Below, piece by piece: positions 32,341-41,165 of a stretch of DNA of 64,000 bases. The stretch lies in assembly GCA_964371355.1 (NCBI GenBank), contig CAYJMG010000005.1, forward strand, positions 81,610 through 145,609. The letters are read 5' to 3'. Made by a program: the position numbers and the translations under genes. The number at the start of each line of letters is the position of its first letter. The stretch's first letter is position 1. The notes below the pieces were generated by a model. That model was given only the letters and a program-made list of their open reading frames with translations, ran no database searches and was not told the DNA's origin. The DNA is from JACRBR01 sp964371355 (lineage in GTDB: Bacteria; Chloroflexota; Dehalococcoidia; DSTF01; JACRBR01).

Positions 32341-33264
32341 ATGGCTGAGCAACGAACCCTGATCCGGCCAATGGCGCCCGAAGATGTCCACGCGGCAGCT
32401 TACGTGCGCAAGTACGCGCTCGACGGTTTGATGCGGAGCGAGAACCGCCAGCCGTGGCCGTGGATCCCCGGCAATGAGTTCGCGCAGCGCCACATCCTGC
32501 GTACCGACCCCGGCGGCTGCTGGGTGGCGGAGATCAACGGGCTCGTAATTGGCGTGGCGCAGGGGTTCGTGCGTGGCGACATCTGGTTTCTCTCGCAGCT
32601 ATTCGTACACCCGGAAGTCCACGCCCGCGGCATCGGGCAGGAGCTCCTGCGGCACTCCTACAACTACGGCGTCGAGCGCGGCGCCTCCGTGTTCTCGGTC
32701 GTCTCGTCGACATCCCCAGCGGCGCAGTCGCTGTACATGCGCGCGGGGATGTTCGCCTTCGCCATCGGGTACCGCATGTCGGGCTCGATCGAGCCGTTGC
32801 TGGATTTGCCGGAGCCTGATGGGAACAGGAAGACGATCGTCGACTGCTCCGGTTGGCAGGACCGCATCGCCGACCTCGACCGCGCCACCTTCGGCGCCGA
32901 GCGCCGCGAGGACCACGCGTACTATCTCGACCCGGCGTCCTGGCTGCTCGAAGACAGCGCGTCTTTCGGCCTCACGCGCGATGGCGAGTTCCTCGGCTAC
33001 GGCTACGCCCTCACGTCGGGCTTCATCGCCCCGCTGGCGGCGTACGAGCCCGCGGACCAGCTCCCGCTGCTGCGGCTCTGCGCCGGCTGGCTCGACGATC
33101 GCGGTGTCGCCGATGGCAGCATGTGGGTCATCTCGCACAACCAAACACTGTTGACGGCGCTGCTCGAGCGTGGCTGGAAGGTGAATGGCTGGTCGTTCCT
33201 GACGGCCAACCGCCCCTTCGGCAAGTTCGACCGCTATCACCCGGCCGGCGGCGTCCTGCTCTGA
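32341..33264 (+). CDS. Double GNAT acetyltransferase
   Basis: 307 residues with two GNAT units. The first (about 8-150) has the acetyl-CoA-binding region LFVHPEVHARGIGQELLRHS, a V/I-x-x-x-x-R/Q-x-x-G/A motif. The second (about 165-300) is degenerate, with EFLGYGYALTSG and WVISHNQTLLTALLERGWK. It transfers acetyl groups to an unknown amine. Monocistronic by its spacing. Confidence 0.8.
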   Translation: MAEQRTLIRPMAPEDVHAAAYVRKYALDGLMRSENRQPWPWIPGNEFAQRHILRTDPGGCWVAEINGLVIGVAQGFVRGDIWFLSQLFVHPEVHARGIGQELLRHSYNYGVERGASVFSVVSSTSPAAQSLYMRAGMFAFAIGYRMSGSIEPLLDLPEPDGNRKTIVDCSGWQDRIADLDRATFGAERREDHAYYLDPASWLLEDSASFGLTRDGEFLGYGYALTSGFIAPLAAYEPADQLPLLRLCAGWLDDRGVADGSMWVISHNQTLLTALLERGWKVNGWSFLTANRPFGKFDRYHPAGGVLL

Positions 33265-33323
33265 GCCGCTACAGCCGGGCCGCGCCTATACTTCACGGCC
33301 ACGACCGGCGCGAGGACGACTCC

Positions 33324-34826
33324 ATGACCGACGAACACATCCCGTCGTATGTGACGGGGGAGGTCCCCCGCGGCGCCATCACAGCCGCACTGATTCGCGA
33401 GCTGGAGGCGGCCGTCGGCAAGCAATACGTGCTGTCTACGCCCGACGAGCTGCTGCTCTACGAGTACGACGCGACCATCGACCGAGCACGCCCGCAGATC
33501 GTCGTGCTGCCGGAGACGGCCGAGGAGGTTGCCGCCGCCGTCCGGATCGCGCGCCGGTTCGATGTGCCGGTGACCCCGCGCGGCGCCGGCACCGGCATCA
33601 GCGGCGGCGCCCTGGCTGCCACCGGCGGCGTGGTCATCGCGCTCACCCGCATGCGACGGATCCTCGAGGTCGACAGCGAGAACCGGATTGCGATCGTCGA
33701 GCCGGGCGTGGTGAACCTCGACCTCTCGAAGTCCGTCGCAAAGTACGGCCTGTACTACGCTCCCGATCCGTCGAGCCAGCGCGCCTGCACCATCGGCGGG
33801 AATGTCGCTGAGAACGCCGGCGGACCGCATACGCTGGCACTGGGCGCGACGACGAACCACGTACTCGGGCTGGAACTCGTGCTGGCCGACGGCACAATTA
33901 CGTGGGTTGGCGGCCGTACGCGTGACCTCCCGGGATACGACCTGGCGGGCGCCTTTGTGGGGTCGGAGGGAACGCTCGGTATCGCAACGAAGATCGCGGT
34001 GCGGCTGATGCGGCTGCCGGAGTCCACCCGGACGCTGCTGGCGATCTTCAACCGCCTCGACGATGCGAGCAACGCCGTCTCGTCGATCATCGCGGCCGGA
34101 ATCGTGCCCTCGGCGCTGGAAATGATGGACAGGATGATCATCCATGCGGTCGAGCAGGCGCTGCACTGCGGCTACCCGCTGGACGCAGAGGCGGTGCTGC
34201 TGATCGAGGTCGACGGCCTCGATGAGAGCACGGCCGAGCAGGCCGAGGATATCGAACGCATCTGCCGCGAGGCGGGCGCGCGCGAAGTGCGTCTGGCGGT
34301 CGAGCAGGCGGACCGCGACCTGCTGTGGGCGGGCCGAAAGTCGTCACTCAGCGCGCTGGGCCGCTATTTCCCCAACTTCTACGTGCTTGATGGCGTCGTG
34401 CCCCGGACGCGTCTGGTTGAGGTCCTGCGCGCGTCCAACGCCGTAGCCGAGAAGTTCGGCCTGGCGGTGGCCAACGTCTTCCATGCCGGCGACGGCAACC
34501 TCCACCCCAATCTGCTGTTCGACGAGCGCGTGCCTGGCACGACCGAAAAGGTGCTACAGGCCGGGGCGGAAATCATGCGCCTGTGCGTGGACGCCGGGGG
34601 CAGTATCACCGGAGAGCACGGGGTGGGGCTCGAGAAGCGCGACTTCATGGCGTGGCTGTTCGATGATGCCGACATGGCCGCGATGAGTTACCTGAAGCGC
34701 GCATTCGGCGCCGACGAACGGTTCAACCCGTGCAAGGCGTTCCCTACCCACCGCGGCTGTGGCGAGGTGGCGGCTGCCCACGTCCAGCGCACGGCGGCGG
34801 CAATTGGTGAGGATACGTATGTCTGA
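33324..34826 (+). CDS. glcD: Glycolate oxidase FAD-linked subunit GlcD
   Basis: 500 residues from ATG 33324. FAD_binding_4 domain with TPRGAGTGISGGA and FVGSEGTLGI, then the FAD-oxidase C-terminal domain with VFHAGDGNLHPN and GEHGVGLEKRDFM. It oxidises glycolate (or lactate-type 2-hydroxyacids) to glyoxylate and passes electrons through GlcE and GlcF to the respiratory chain. It overlaps glcE by eight bases. The three adjacent subunits make the assignment firm, though D-lactate as substrate cannot be excluded. Confidence 0.92.
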   Translation: MTDEHIPSYVTGEVPRGAITAALIRELEAAVGKQYVLSTPDELLLYEYDATIDRARPQIVVLPETAEEVAAAVRIARRFDVPVTPRGAGTGISGGALAATGGVVIALTRMRRILEVDSENRIAIVEPGVVNLDLSKSVAKYGLYYAPDPSSQRACTIGGNVAENAGGPHTLALGATTNHVLGLELVLADGTITWVGGRTRDLPGYDLAGAFVGSEGTLGIATKIAVRLMRLPESTRTLLAIFNRLDDASNAVSSIIAAGIVPSALEMMDRMIIHAVEQALHCGYPLDAEAVLLIEVDGLDESTAEQAEDIERICREAGAREVRLAVEQADRDLLWAGRKSSLSALGRYFPNFYVLDGVVPRTRLVEVLRASNAVAEKFGLAVANVFHAGDGNLHPNLLFDERVPGTTEKVLQAGAEIMRLCVDAGGSITGEHGVGLEKRDFMAWLFDDADMAAMSYLKRAFGADERFNPCKAFPTHRGCGEVAAAHVQRTAAAIGEDTYV

Positions 34827-36114
34827 CCCGGCGACCGTAGCCCTCTCCCCCGCCGCTGAATTTGCCGCTGCGGTCAGCCAGTGCCAGCTTCACGTAGCGG
34901 ATCCGGCGGCCTACGCCGTCGACGGACTGAAGCCAGCTGTAGTAGTTGAGCCGGAGTCGCTCACGCAGCTTCGGGCATGCCTATCCGAAGCTGGTAATCG
35001 ACATCTTTACGTCATCTGCGTCGGCGGCGGCACCCACCTGCACATGGGCAACGTCCCTGAGGTTCTCGATGTCTCCCTCAGCACCGCGCGCCTGAATCGC
35101 ATCGTCGGCCATGAGCCCGCAGACATGACTGTGACCGTCGAGGCCGGCGTGCGGCTCGCCGACCTGCAGGCGGTGCTCGCCGAACACGGTCAGTTCCTTC
35201 CGCTCGACCCACCCGGCGCGGATCGCGCGACGGTCGGTGGGGTGTTGGCCGCGAACGTGTCCGGCCCCCTGCGCCATCGCTACGGCACGGCGCGCGACTG
35301 GCTTATCGGCGTCCGTGCTGTCCACGCGGACGGCACGACCAGTAAGTCGGGCGGTCGCGTGGTAAAGAACGTCAGCGGCTACGATGTCCACAAGCTCTAC
35401 GTCGGTTCGCTCGGCACGCTCGCCGCCATCGCCGAAGCCACTTTCAAGCTCGCGCCGCTGCCGAAGGTCGACAGCACAGTCGCCGTCGCCTGCTCGTCGC
35501 CCGCGGCAGCGCAGTCCATCATCACCGCCGCCCACGAGCGCGGCCTCGCCGTCATCTCCGCCGAATTGCTCTCGCCGCCCGCCGCGAACGCCGTCTGCGG
35601 CCGCGCCGACTGGACCGCGCTGCTGCGCGTCGCCGGAGGGTCCTCCGCCGCCGTCCGGACGCTGGGCGAGATCGACGACTACGCCGCGCTGGCGAAGGGC
35701 GAGCTGGCCGAGGCGCCGGATGCCTGGCGCCACTGGCACGACGCATTCGGCCCGACCGCGCTCTCCCTCCGCCTAAGCGTCGCGCCGTCCCACGCAGGCA
35801 CGCTGGCAGAGACGCTCGACCGGCGGTTCGCGGGCGACGCCGCTAGCATCAGCGCCACCTCGACGGCCGGGCTCGTGCGCATGAATCTCTCGCCCGTCGG
35901 CGACGAGCGCGCGGCGGCGATTATCGACAGCGCGCGGGAGATCGCGGCGCAGCGCGGCGGGTTCGCCATTGTCGACGGCGCGCCCCTCGCAGTGAAGCGG
36001 CAGATCGACGTCTTCGGACCTCCGCGCCCGGATGTGGAGATCATGCGCCGGCTCAAACGCCAGTTCGACCCCGCAGGCTTGCTCGCCCCCGGGCGCTTCA
36101 TGGGGAAGATCTGA
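34819..36114 (+). CDS. glcE: Glycolate oxidase FAD-binding subunit GlcE
   Basis: 431 residues from ATG 34819. FAD_binding_4 fold with VGGGTHLHMGN, LPLDPPGADRATVGGVLAANVSG and GRVVKNVSGYDVHKLYVGSLGTLA, the GlcE pattern. It overlaps glcD by eight bases and glcF by one (TGATG), so the three subunits are translationally coupled. It forms the second flavin subunit of the membrane-associated complex. Confidence 0.9.
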   Translation: MSDPATVALSPAAEFAAAVSQCQLHVADPAAYAVDGLKPAVVVEPESLTQLRACLSEAGNRHLYVICVGGGTHLHMGNVPEVLDVSLSTARLNRIVGHEPADMTVTVEAGVRLADLQAVLAEHGQFLPLDPPGADRATVGGVLAANVSGPLRHRYGTARDWLIGVRAVHADGTTSKSGGRVVKNVSGYDVHKLYVGSLGTLAAIAEATFKLAPLPKVDSTVAVACSSPAAAQSIITAAHERGLAVISAELLSPPAANAVCGRADWTALLRVAGGSSAAVRTLGEIDDYAALAKGELAEAPDAWRHWHDAFGPTALSLRLSVAPSHAGTLAETLDRRFAGDAASISATSTAGLVRMNLSPVGDERAAAIIDSAREIAAQRGGFAIVDGAPLAVKRQIDVFGPPRPDVEIMRRLKRQFDPAGLLAPGRFMGKI

Positions 36115-37424
36115 TGGCGTTCGAGACGCGTGACGCCGCGCCCGCCCACGGACACACGCTGCGCGATGACCTCTCGCGCTGCATCCACTGCGGATTCTGC
36201 CTGCAGGCCTGCCCCACGTACCTGGACCTGGGGCTCGAGGCCGACTCTCCCCGCGGCCGCATTCAGATCATCGCCGCCATCGAGGACGGACGCGCGCAGC
36301 CGACACCCGCGCTGCTCGGCCATCTGGATCTCTGCCTGCAGTGCCGCGCCTGCGAGACGGCCTGCCCCTCCGGCGTGCCCTACGGCCGCATCGTGGAAAC
36401 GGCCCGCGCCCAGATCGCCGAGCGCCCCGACGCGCCGCTGGCGTGGCGGCTGCGCATCGCCGCCATGCGCCAGGTCCTGCCACACCCCGCGCGCCTCCGC
36501 GCCGCCACAGTCGCGCTTCGCCTGTACCAGCGTTCGCCTGTGCGCAATTTGCTGCGCCGCTCCGGCGTTCTGCGGCGCCTCCCCGGCGAGCTCGCCTCGG
36601 CCGAGGCGTCGTTGCCCGAGATGCCGCCGCGGCCGTTCGCGCCGCCCGCGCAGCCCGCTGGCCTCGCGCGCAGCGTCGCAATGCTCACTGGCTGCGTGAT
36701 GCCCCACATGTATCCGCGCACGCACGAGGCAACGGTCCGCGTGCTCAATCGGCTGGGCTACCGCGCCGTCTTCCCGGAGCACCAGACCTGCTGTGGTGCG
36801 CTCAGCCTGCACGGCGGCGACCGCGCCTTCGCCCGAGACCTCGCCCGCCGCAACATCGACGCCTTCCTCGATGTGGACGTAGAGGCGGTAATCGTCGACT
36901 CGGCGGGCTGCGGCTCGACCATGAAAGAGTACGGAGATCTGGTCGCGCACGATGCCGCGTACGGCGACCGGGCACGGCGTCTCGCCACCCTTACGAAGGA
37001 TGTGCTCGAGTTCGTCGCAAACCACGATCTCGGGCCGCTCGGCCCGCTGCCCGAACGCCACCGCGCGGTCACCTACCAGGACTCGTGTCACCTGCTGCAC
37101 GCGCAAAAAATCACGCAGGCGCCGCGCGCCATCATGCGCCAGATCCCCGGGCTCGAACTGCGCGAGATGGCCGCGCCCGACCGCTGCTGCGGCTCCGCAG
37201 GGCTGTACTCCTTCGTGCAGCGCGAGATGTCGGGTCGGCTGCTGCAGTCGAAGATGGACGACGTCGTCGCGACGGGCGTGTCGTGCGTCGCCACCGCCAA
37301 TCCCGGCTGTATGTCGCAGCTCGAGGCCGGCCTCCGGCTGCGCGACATGTCGGGCGACGTAGTGCACGTGATCGAGCTGCTCGACGAGTCGATGCGCGCC
37401 GCCGAGCGTGCAGGGCTGCGATGA
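36114..37424 (+). CDS. glcF: Glycolate oxidase iron-sulfur subunit GlcF
   Basis: 436 residues. Two [4Fe-4S] motifs near the N-terminus, CIHCGFCLQACPTY and CLQCRACETACPSG, then two CCG domains (HQTCCGALSLHGG and DRCCGSAGLYS) that bind a further redox centre. It passes electrons from the flavin subunits to membrane quinones. ATG 36114 shares a base with the glcE stop, and its own stop overlaps the next gene by four bases (ATGA). Confidence 0.93.
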   Translation: MAFETRDAAPAHGHTLRDDLSRCIHCGFCLQACPTYLDLGLEADSPRGRIQIIAAIEDGRAQPTPALLGHLDLCLQCRACETACPSGVPYGRIVETARAQIAERPDAPLAWRLRIAAMRQVLPHPARLRAATVALRLYQRSPVRNLLRRSGVLRRLPGELASAEASLPEMPPRPFAPPAQPAGLARSVAMLTGCVMPHMYPRTHEATVRVLNRLGYRAVFPEHQTCCGALSLHGGDRAFARDLARRNIDAFLDVDVEAVIVDSAGCGSTMKEYGDLVAHDAAYGDRARRLATLTKDVLEFVANHDLGPLGPLPERHRAVTYQDSCHLLHAQKITQAPRAIMRQIPGLELREMAAPDRCCGSAGLYSFVQREMSGRLLQSKMDDVVATGVSCVATANPGCMSQLEAGLRLRDMSGDVVHVIELLDESMRAAERAGLR

Positions 37425-38197
37425 CGGCCTGCGAGACGGCCTGCGAGGCGGCCTGCGAGCCAGCTCACGGGGCAGCCCGTGGCGTGGCGCCCATCCACGT
37501 CCGCGCGCAGCCCGGCGAGGTCGCGCCTGCCGTAATCCTCGTCGGCGATCCTGGCCGAGCCACGCGCGCGGCGGCGCTGCTGGACGGCGCCCGCTGCTAC
37601 AACGACTTCCGCGGCCTGCTGGGGTACACCGGGGCATACCGCGGCGTTCCGGTGTCGGTGCAGACGACGGGGATGGGTTGCCCCAGCGCCGCGATCGTCG
37701 TCGAGGAGCTGGCGATGTTGGGCGCGAAGCTGCTGATCCGCGCTGGCACGTGCGGCGCCGTGCAGCCGTACATGCGGGCGACGGATCTCATCGTCGCGAC
37801 GAGTGCCGGGGCCCTCGACGGTACGACGCGGGCGTACCTGCACGGAGAGCCGTCGGCCCCGACGGCGACGTATCGCGTGGTCGAGGCGCTGGTGGCTGAG
37901 GCGAGGGCGAGCGGCCACACGTATCATCCAGGGCCCATCGCAACCGAGGACGCGCTGTACGCCGTGCGCGAGGGCTGGACGGAGCGCTGGCAGACGCGCG
38001 GCATCCTGGCGCAGGAGATGGAGGCGAGCGTCATCTTCACGCTCGCAGCCCTGCGCGGCATGGAGGCGGGCTGCATCCTCGTGGCCAGCAACGCCGCCGG
38101 CCACCACGAGCGCCTGCAAGACGCCGCCCTCGCGCCGCATATCGACGCGATGCTTACCATCGCGCTCGATGCCGTCGTGGCGCTGTCGGCGGGCTAG
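37421..38197 (+). CDS. Nucleoside phosphorylase (PNP/uridine phosphorylase family)
   Basis: 258 residues from ATG 37421. Splits nucleosides with phosphate to base and ribose-1-phosphate. Motifs: LVGDPGRA (phosphate loop), TTGMGCPSAAIVVEEL, RAGTCGAVQP, and QEMEASVIFTLAALRG for ribose binding. The residue after VAS is Asn where purine phosphorylases have the catalytic Asp, which leans toward uridine phosphorylase or an altered base preference. The first ~15 residues are a short Cys/Glu/Ala repeat (ACETACEAACEPA), and a GTG at the VAPIHV position could be the real start. Coupled to glcF, with no obvious metabolic link. Confidence 0.82.
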   Translation: MTACETACEAACEPAHGAARGVAPIHVRAQPGEVAPAVILVGDPGRATRAAALLDGARCYNDFRGLLGYTGAYRGVPVSVQTTGMGCPSAAIVVEELAMLGAKLLIRAGTCGAVQPYMRATDLIVATSAGALDGTTRAYLHGEPSAPTATYRVVEALVAEARASGHTYHPGPIATEDALYAVREGWTERWQTRGILAQEMEASVIFTLAALRGMEAGCILVASNAAGHHERLQDAALAPHIDAMLTIALDAVVALSAG

Positions 38198-38255
38198 AGT
38201 CCCCGATGTGGCGCAGCCGTCTCCGGCTTAGCTGGGCGTGTAGTGCGACGAGCGC

Positions 38256-39854
38256 CTACGTCACGATTCGCCCGATAACCTCATCGACGTTCGCGCTCAC
38301 GCTGCGGCCTGCATCCACGCGCACGATCGCGCCTTCATCCGCACCCACCGCCTCCATCCGGCGCTTCTGTTCGGCGTAGATCTCCCACGTGGCCTCCGAT
38401 GCCGACGCCCCCTCTTCCGTCCGCCGCGCGATCCGGTCCCGTACCACTTCGTCGTCGACGATGACCTCCAACCCGATCGCCGGCACGCCGTGCTCGGTAC
38501 CCAGCTCGCGCGCCGCGTCCCGGTCCCCGCGCGCGATGTGCGACGCGTCGAGTATCACGCTGTGCCCCAGGGCCAAGTGCCCGCGCGCCAGTTCGCGCAT
38601 GCGCCCGTACACCAGCGCCCGCGCCTCCTCCCCATACCGCCCCGCTCCATACGCGGTCACTGACGCTTCGTCCTCTGACGGCTGTGCCATGCCCTCGCGC
38701 CGCACCACGTCCGAGCTGAGCACGACGGCCCCGATCCGGCACGCTAGCGCATCGGCGAGGTACGTCTTTCCGCTACCGGACAGGCCGACCACGTAGACCA
38801 GCCGCTGCGGACGGTCGTCTCCCGCGTACGACGCCGCCAGCTCGAAGTACCGGCGCGCCGCCTCCCGCGAGGCCGCCCGCGCCGCATCGGGCACTTCGGG
38901 TTCGGCCGAGCGCATCGCCTCGACCTTACCGCGGACGAACGCGCGGTAGATCTTGTAGTGCGGAAATACGAGCGGCAGCGTCTCGTCGCGCGCCTCGCCC
39001 AGGTACGCGCCCATCAGCTCGTCGGACAGCTCGCGATGGCCGCGAAACTCCAGGTCCATCGCCAGGAAGCCGATGTCGCCGGCCACGTCGCCGTAGCGGA
39101 TGCGATCGTTGAACTCGATGCAGTCCATTACGCAGATGCCGCCGTCCTCGCGCACGTACACCGCGTCCGACCGCAGGTCGCCGTGACAGTCGCGCACCCG
39201 ACCGCCGTCAGCGCGATCTTCGACCAACCCCGCCTGTGCCGTGAGGAACCGCTCGACGTACGAACGCACGCCCGCCAGCGCATCATGCGTGATCAGGGTT
39301 CCTGCGAACCGCGCCACCTGCTCGAAGTTCTCGTCCCAGTTCCGCCGCAACGTCTCTACCCGCCCGAACGACGCAACGCGCTCGTCCGTCTCGGCGCGCG
39401 CGTGGAACCCCGCCAGCTCGCGCGCCACGCGTCGCACAATCGCCGCTGTGCCGTCGCCGCGCTCCAGCATCGCGTCGAGCATGCGATCGTGCGCCACCCG
39501 CCGCATGTGCACGGCGTACTCCGCCGCCTCGCCCTCCCCACCGACGCGATAGCCGCCGTCCGCCCGCGTCACGGGCACGACGCCCAGATACACGTCCGAG
39601 CACAACCGCCGGTTGAGGCGCACCTCCTCCTCGCACATCGCGCGCCGCTTCTCCAGCGTGCTGTAGTCCAGGAACCCCAGGTCGAGGGGCTTCTTGAGCT
39701 TGTACGCATGCTCCCCGGCCAGCAGCACGTACGACACGTGCGTCTGCACCACCTCCACACCATCAACGGCGTGCGGGTACGCGGCGGGCGCTCTCAGCGC
39801 CTCGACGATCTCCGGCAGGGGCGCAGCCTGTTGCGCCGGTAACTCTCCGGCCAT
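38256..39854 (-). CDS. Two-domain kinase: APH-like phosphotransferase fused to AAA P-loop kinase
   Basis: 532 residues. The N-terminal half (about 30-330) is an aminoglycoside phosphotransferase-type kinase with the catalytic loop CHGDLRSDAVYV and the metal Asp in VMDCIEFND. The C-terminal half (about 355-530) is a P-loop nucleotide kinase, with GLSGSGKT near 360, ending DEVIGRIVT. This fusion is a recurrent family whose substrate is not known to me. The N-terminal residues PAQQAAPLP are encoded by a REP-like palindrome (39818-39837). It is not evidence for antibiotic resistance. Confidence 0.85.
   Translation of the reverse strand: MAGELPAQQAAPLPEIVEALRAPAAYPHAVDGVEVVQTHVSYVLLAGEHAYKLKKPLDLGFLDYSTLEKRRAMCEEEVRLNRRLCSDVYLGVVPVTRADGGYRVGGEGEAAEYAVHMRRVAHDRMLDAMLERGDGTAAIVRRVARELAGFHARAETDERVASFGRVETLRRNWDENFEQVARFAGTLITHDALAGVRSYVERFLTAQAGLVEDRADGGRVRDCHGDLRSDAVYVREDGGICVMDCIEFNDRIRYGDVAGDIGFLAMDLEFRGHRELSDELMGAYLGEARDETLPLVFPHYKIYRAFVRGKVEAMRSAEPEVPDAARAASREAARRYFELAASYAGDDRPQRLVYVVGLSGSGKTYLADALACRIGAVVLSSDVVRREGMAQPSEDEASVTAYGAGRYGEEARALVYGRMRELARGHLALGHSVILDASHIARGDRDAARELGTEHGVPAIGLEVIVDDEVVRDRIARRTEEGASASEATWEIYAEQKRRMEAVGADEGAIVRVDAGRSVSANVDEVIGRIVT
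39818..39837. repeat. REP-like inverted repeat at the 5' end of the APH-AAA gene
   Basis: On the minus strand reads GGCGCAACAGGCTGCGCCC, nearly the same as the palindrome at 54373-54392 (one mismatch over 19 bases). It lies inside codons for the N-terminal PAQQAAPLP stretch. Confidence 0.45.
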
Positions 39855-39978
39855 GTGTCCATTGTCACGCGGTACGCGCAGAAGCCGCCAGCCGCCACCC
39901 GGCAGCGTGCGATAGAGCCGAGTTGCCCTGACCAGAGCCTTGCAAGATCTCTGTGCTCTTGGTGGCTCCGTGGTGAAC

Positions 39979-40956
39979 TCAAATCAGCGACCTGAGCGAG
40001 ACCTCCGGCCGCGCGCCGAAGTGCGAGATCACCTCCGCCGCGGCGATCGCCCCGATCCGGCCGCAGCGCGCCAGCTCCATGCCCGCCGTGTAACCGTACA
40101 GGAACCCTGCCGCGTACATGTCGCCCGCCCCCGTCGTGTCGACGACGCGCTCGACGCGCTCTGCGTCGATCACGTGCACCTCGTCGCCAGCGACGATAAC
40201 GCTGCCCTTCTCGCTACGCGTGAGCGCGGCGACCTCGCAGTGTCCGCGCACGTGCTGGAGCGCGGAGTCGAAGTCGGTGGCGCGGTACAGCGACATGATC
40301 TCGATCTCGTTCGCGAACAGGATGTCGATGTGGTGCTCCACCAGGTCCAGGAACTCCTCACGGTAGCGGTCGACGCAGAACGGGTCCGATAGCGTCAGCG
40401 ACACCTTCCGCCCCGCCTCGTGGGCGACGCGCGTGGCCTTCAGGAAGGCTTCCTTCGCGCGCGGTGGATCCCAGAGGTAGCCCTCCAGGTACGTCACCTT
40501 CGCGCCTGCGACCAGCGCCTCGTCGACATCCTCCGGGCCCAGGTCGGCGCCCGCCCCCAGGTATGTGTTCATCGTGCGCTGCGCGTCCGGTGTCACGACG
40601 ATCAGGCAGCGGCCCGTGGGCGACCCACCGTTTGCCGGCGGCGCCTCGTACGTCACACCCGCGGCGCGGATGTCGTGCCGGAACACGCGCCCAAGCTGGT
40701 CGTCCGCCACCTTGCCGATGTACGCCGCGCGCCCGCCCAGCGAGGCCACGCCCGCGATCGTGTTCCCCGCCGACCCGCCCGACATCTCGATCGCCGGCGG
40801 CATCGCCGCGTACAGCGCCTCCGCCCGCTCGGCGTCGATCAGCGTCATAGCGCCGCGGTTCAACCCCTGCCCGCCGATAAACGCCTCGTCGACGTCGGCG
40901 ATGACGTCCACCATCGCATTGCCCATCGCCACGACGTCGTGCTGTGCGTCGGCCAT
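39979..40956 (-). CDS. PfkB family kinase, adenosine kinase-like
   Basis: 325 residues from ATG 40956 with AAGGAGATGAG upstream. Ribokinase fold: SGGSAGNTIAGVASLGGRAAYIGKV (PfkB signature 1) and DTTGAGDMYAAGFLYGY (signature 2, catalytic Asp in GAGD). The overall layout (ADAQHDVVAMGNAMVDVIADVDE opening, ANEIEIMSL) is closest to adenosine/sugar kinases of the PfkB group. It phosphorylates a nucleoside or sugar with ATP. The 3' untranslated region carries a dispersed repeat (39949-39979). Confidence 0.88.
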   Translation of the reverse strand: MADAQHDVVAMGNAMVDVIADVDEAFIGGQGLNRGAMTLIDAERAEALYAAMPPAIEMSGGSAGNTIAGVASLGGRAAYIGKVADDQLGRVFRHDIRAAGVTYEAPPANGGSPTGRCLIVVTPDAQRTMNTYLGAGADLGPEDVDEALVAGAKVTYLEGYLWDPPRAKEAFLKATRVAHEAGRKVSLTLSDPFCVDRYREEFLDLVEHHIDILFANEIEIMSLYRATDFDSALQHVRGHCEVAALTRSEKGSVIVAGDEVHVIDAERVERVVDTTGAGDMYAAGFLYGYTAGMELARCGRIGAIAAAEVISHFGARPEVSLRSLI

Positions 40957-41101
40957 CTCATCTCCTTCGTTCCCGTCGCTGTTCGCCCTTGGCCACACGA
41001 TTCTAACGGCGCGCCCGTCGCCACATGAACGTTATGTCGCAAAGACCCCGATCACGCTCCCTCCCGTGGGCGTTCCAGCCCGCCCGCCGATGATCAAAAG
41101 C

Positions 41102-41130
41102 GTGACAGGGCCCTTGACGGGTGTTACGAT
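41102..41130 (+). promoter_or_regulatory. Promoter of the tandem-repeat lipoprotein gene
   Basis: GTGACA (41102-41107), a 17-base spacer and TACGAT (41125-41130). The start is expected near 41137, 29 bases before ATG 41166, with AAGGAG at 41152-41157 as ribosome site. Confidence 0.55.
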
Positions 41131-41165
41131 ATCGCGGTTGGAACGAGGATCAAGGAGATATGCCA

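Noticed and set aside
35679..37637. 652-codon open frame on the minus strand
   Set aside because: Arg/Gly/His-rich shadow of glcE, glcF and the phosphorylase; no domain signature.
38256..39854. Antibiotic (aminoglycoside) resistance gene
   Set aside because: The APH-like domain belongs to a broad kinase fold and is fused to a P-loop kinase; nothing indicates drug modification.
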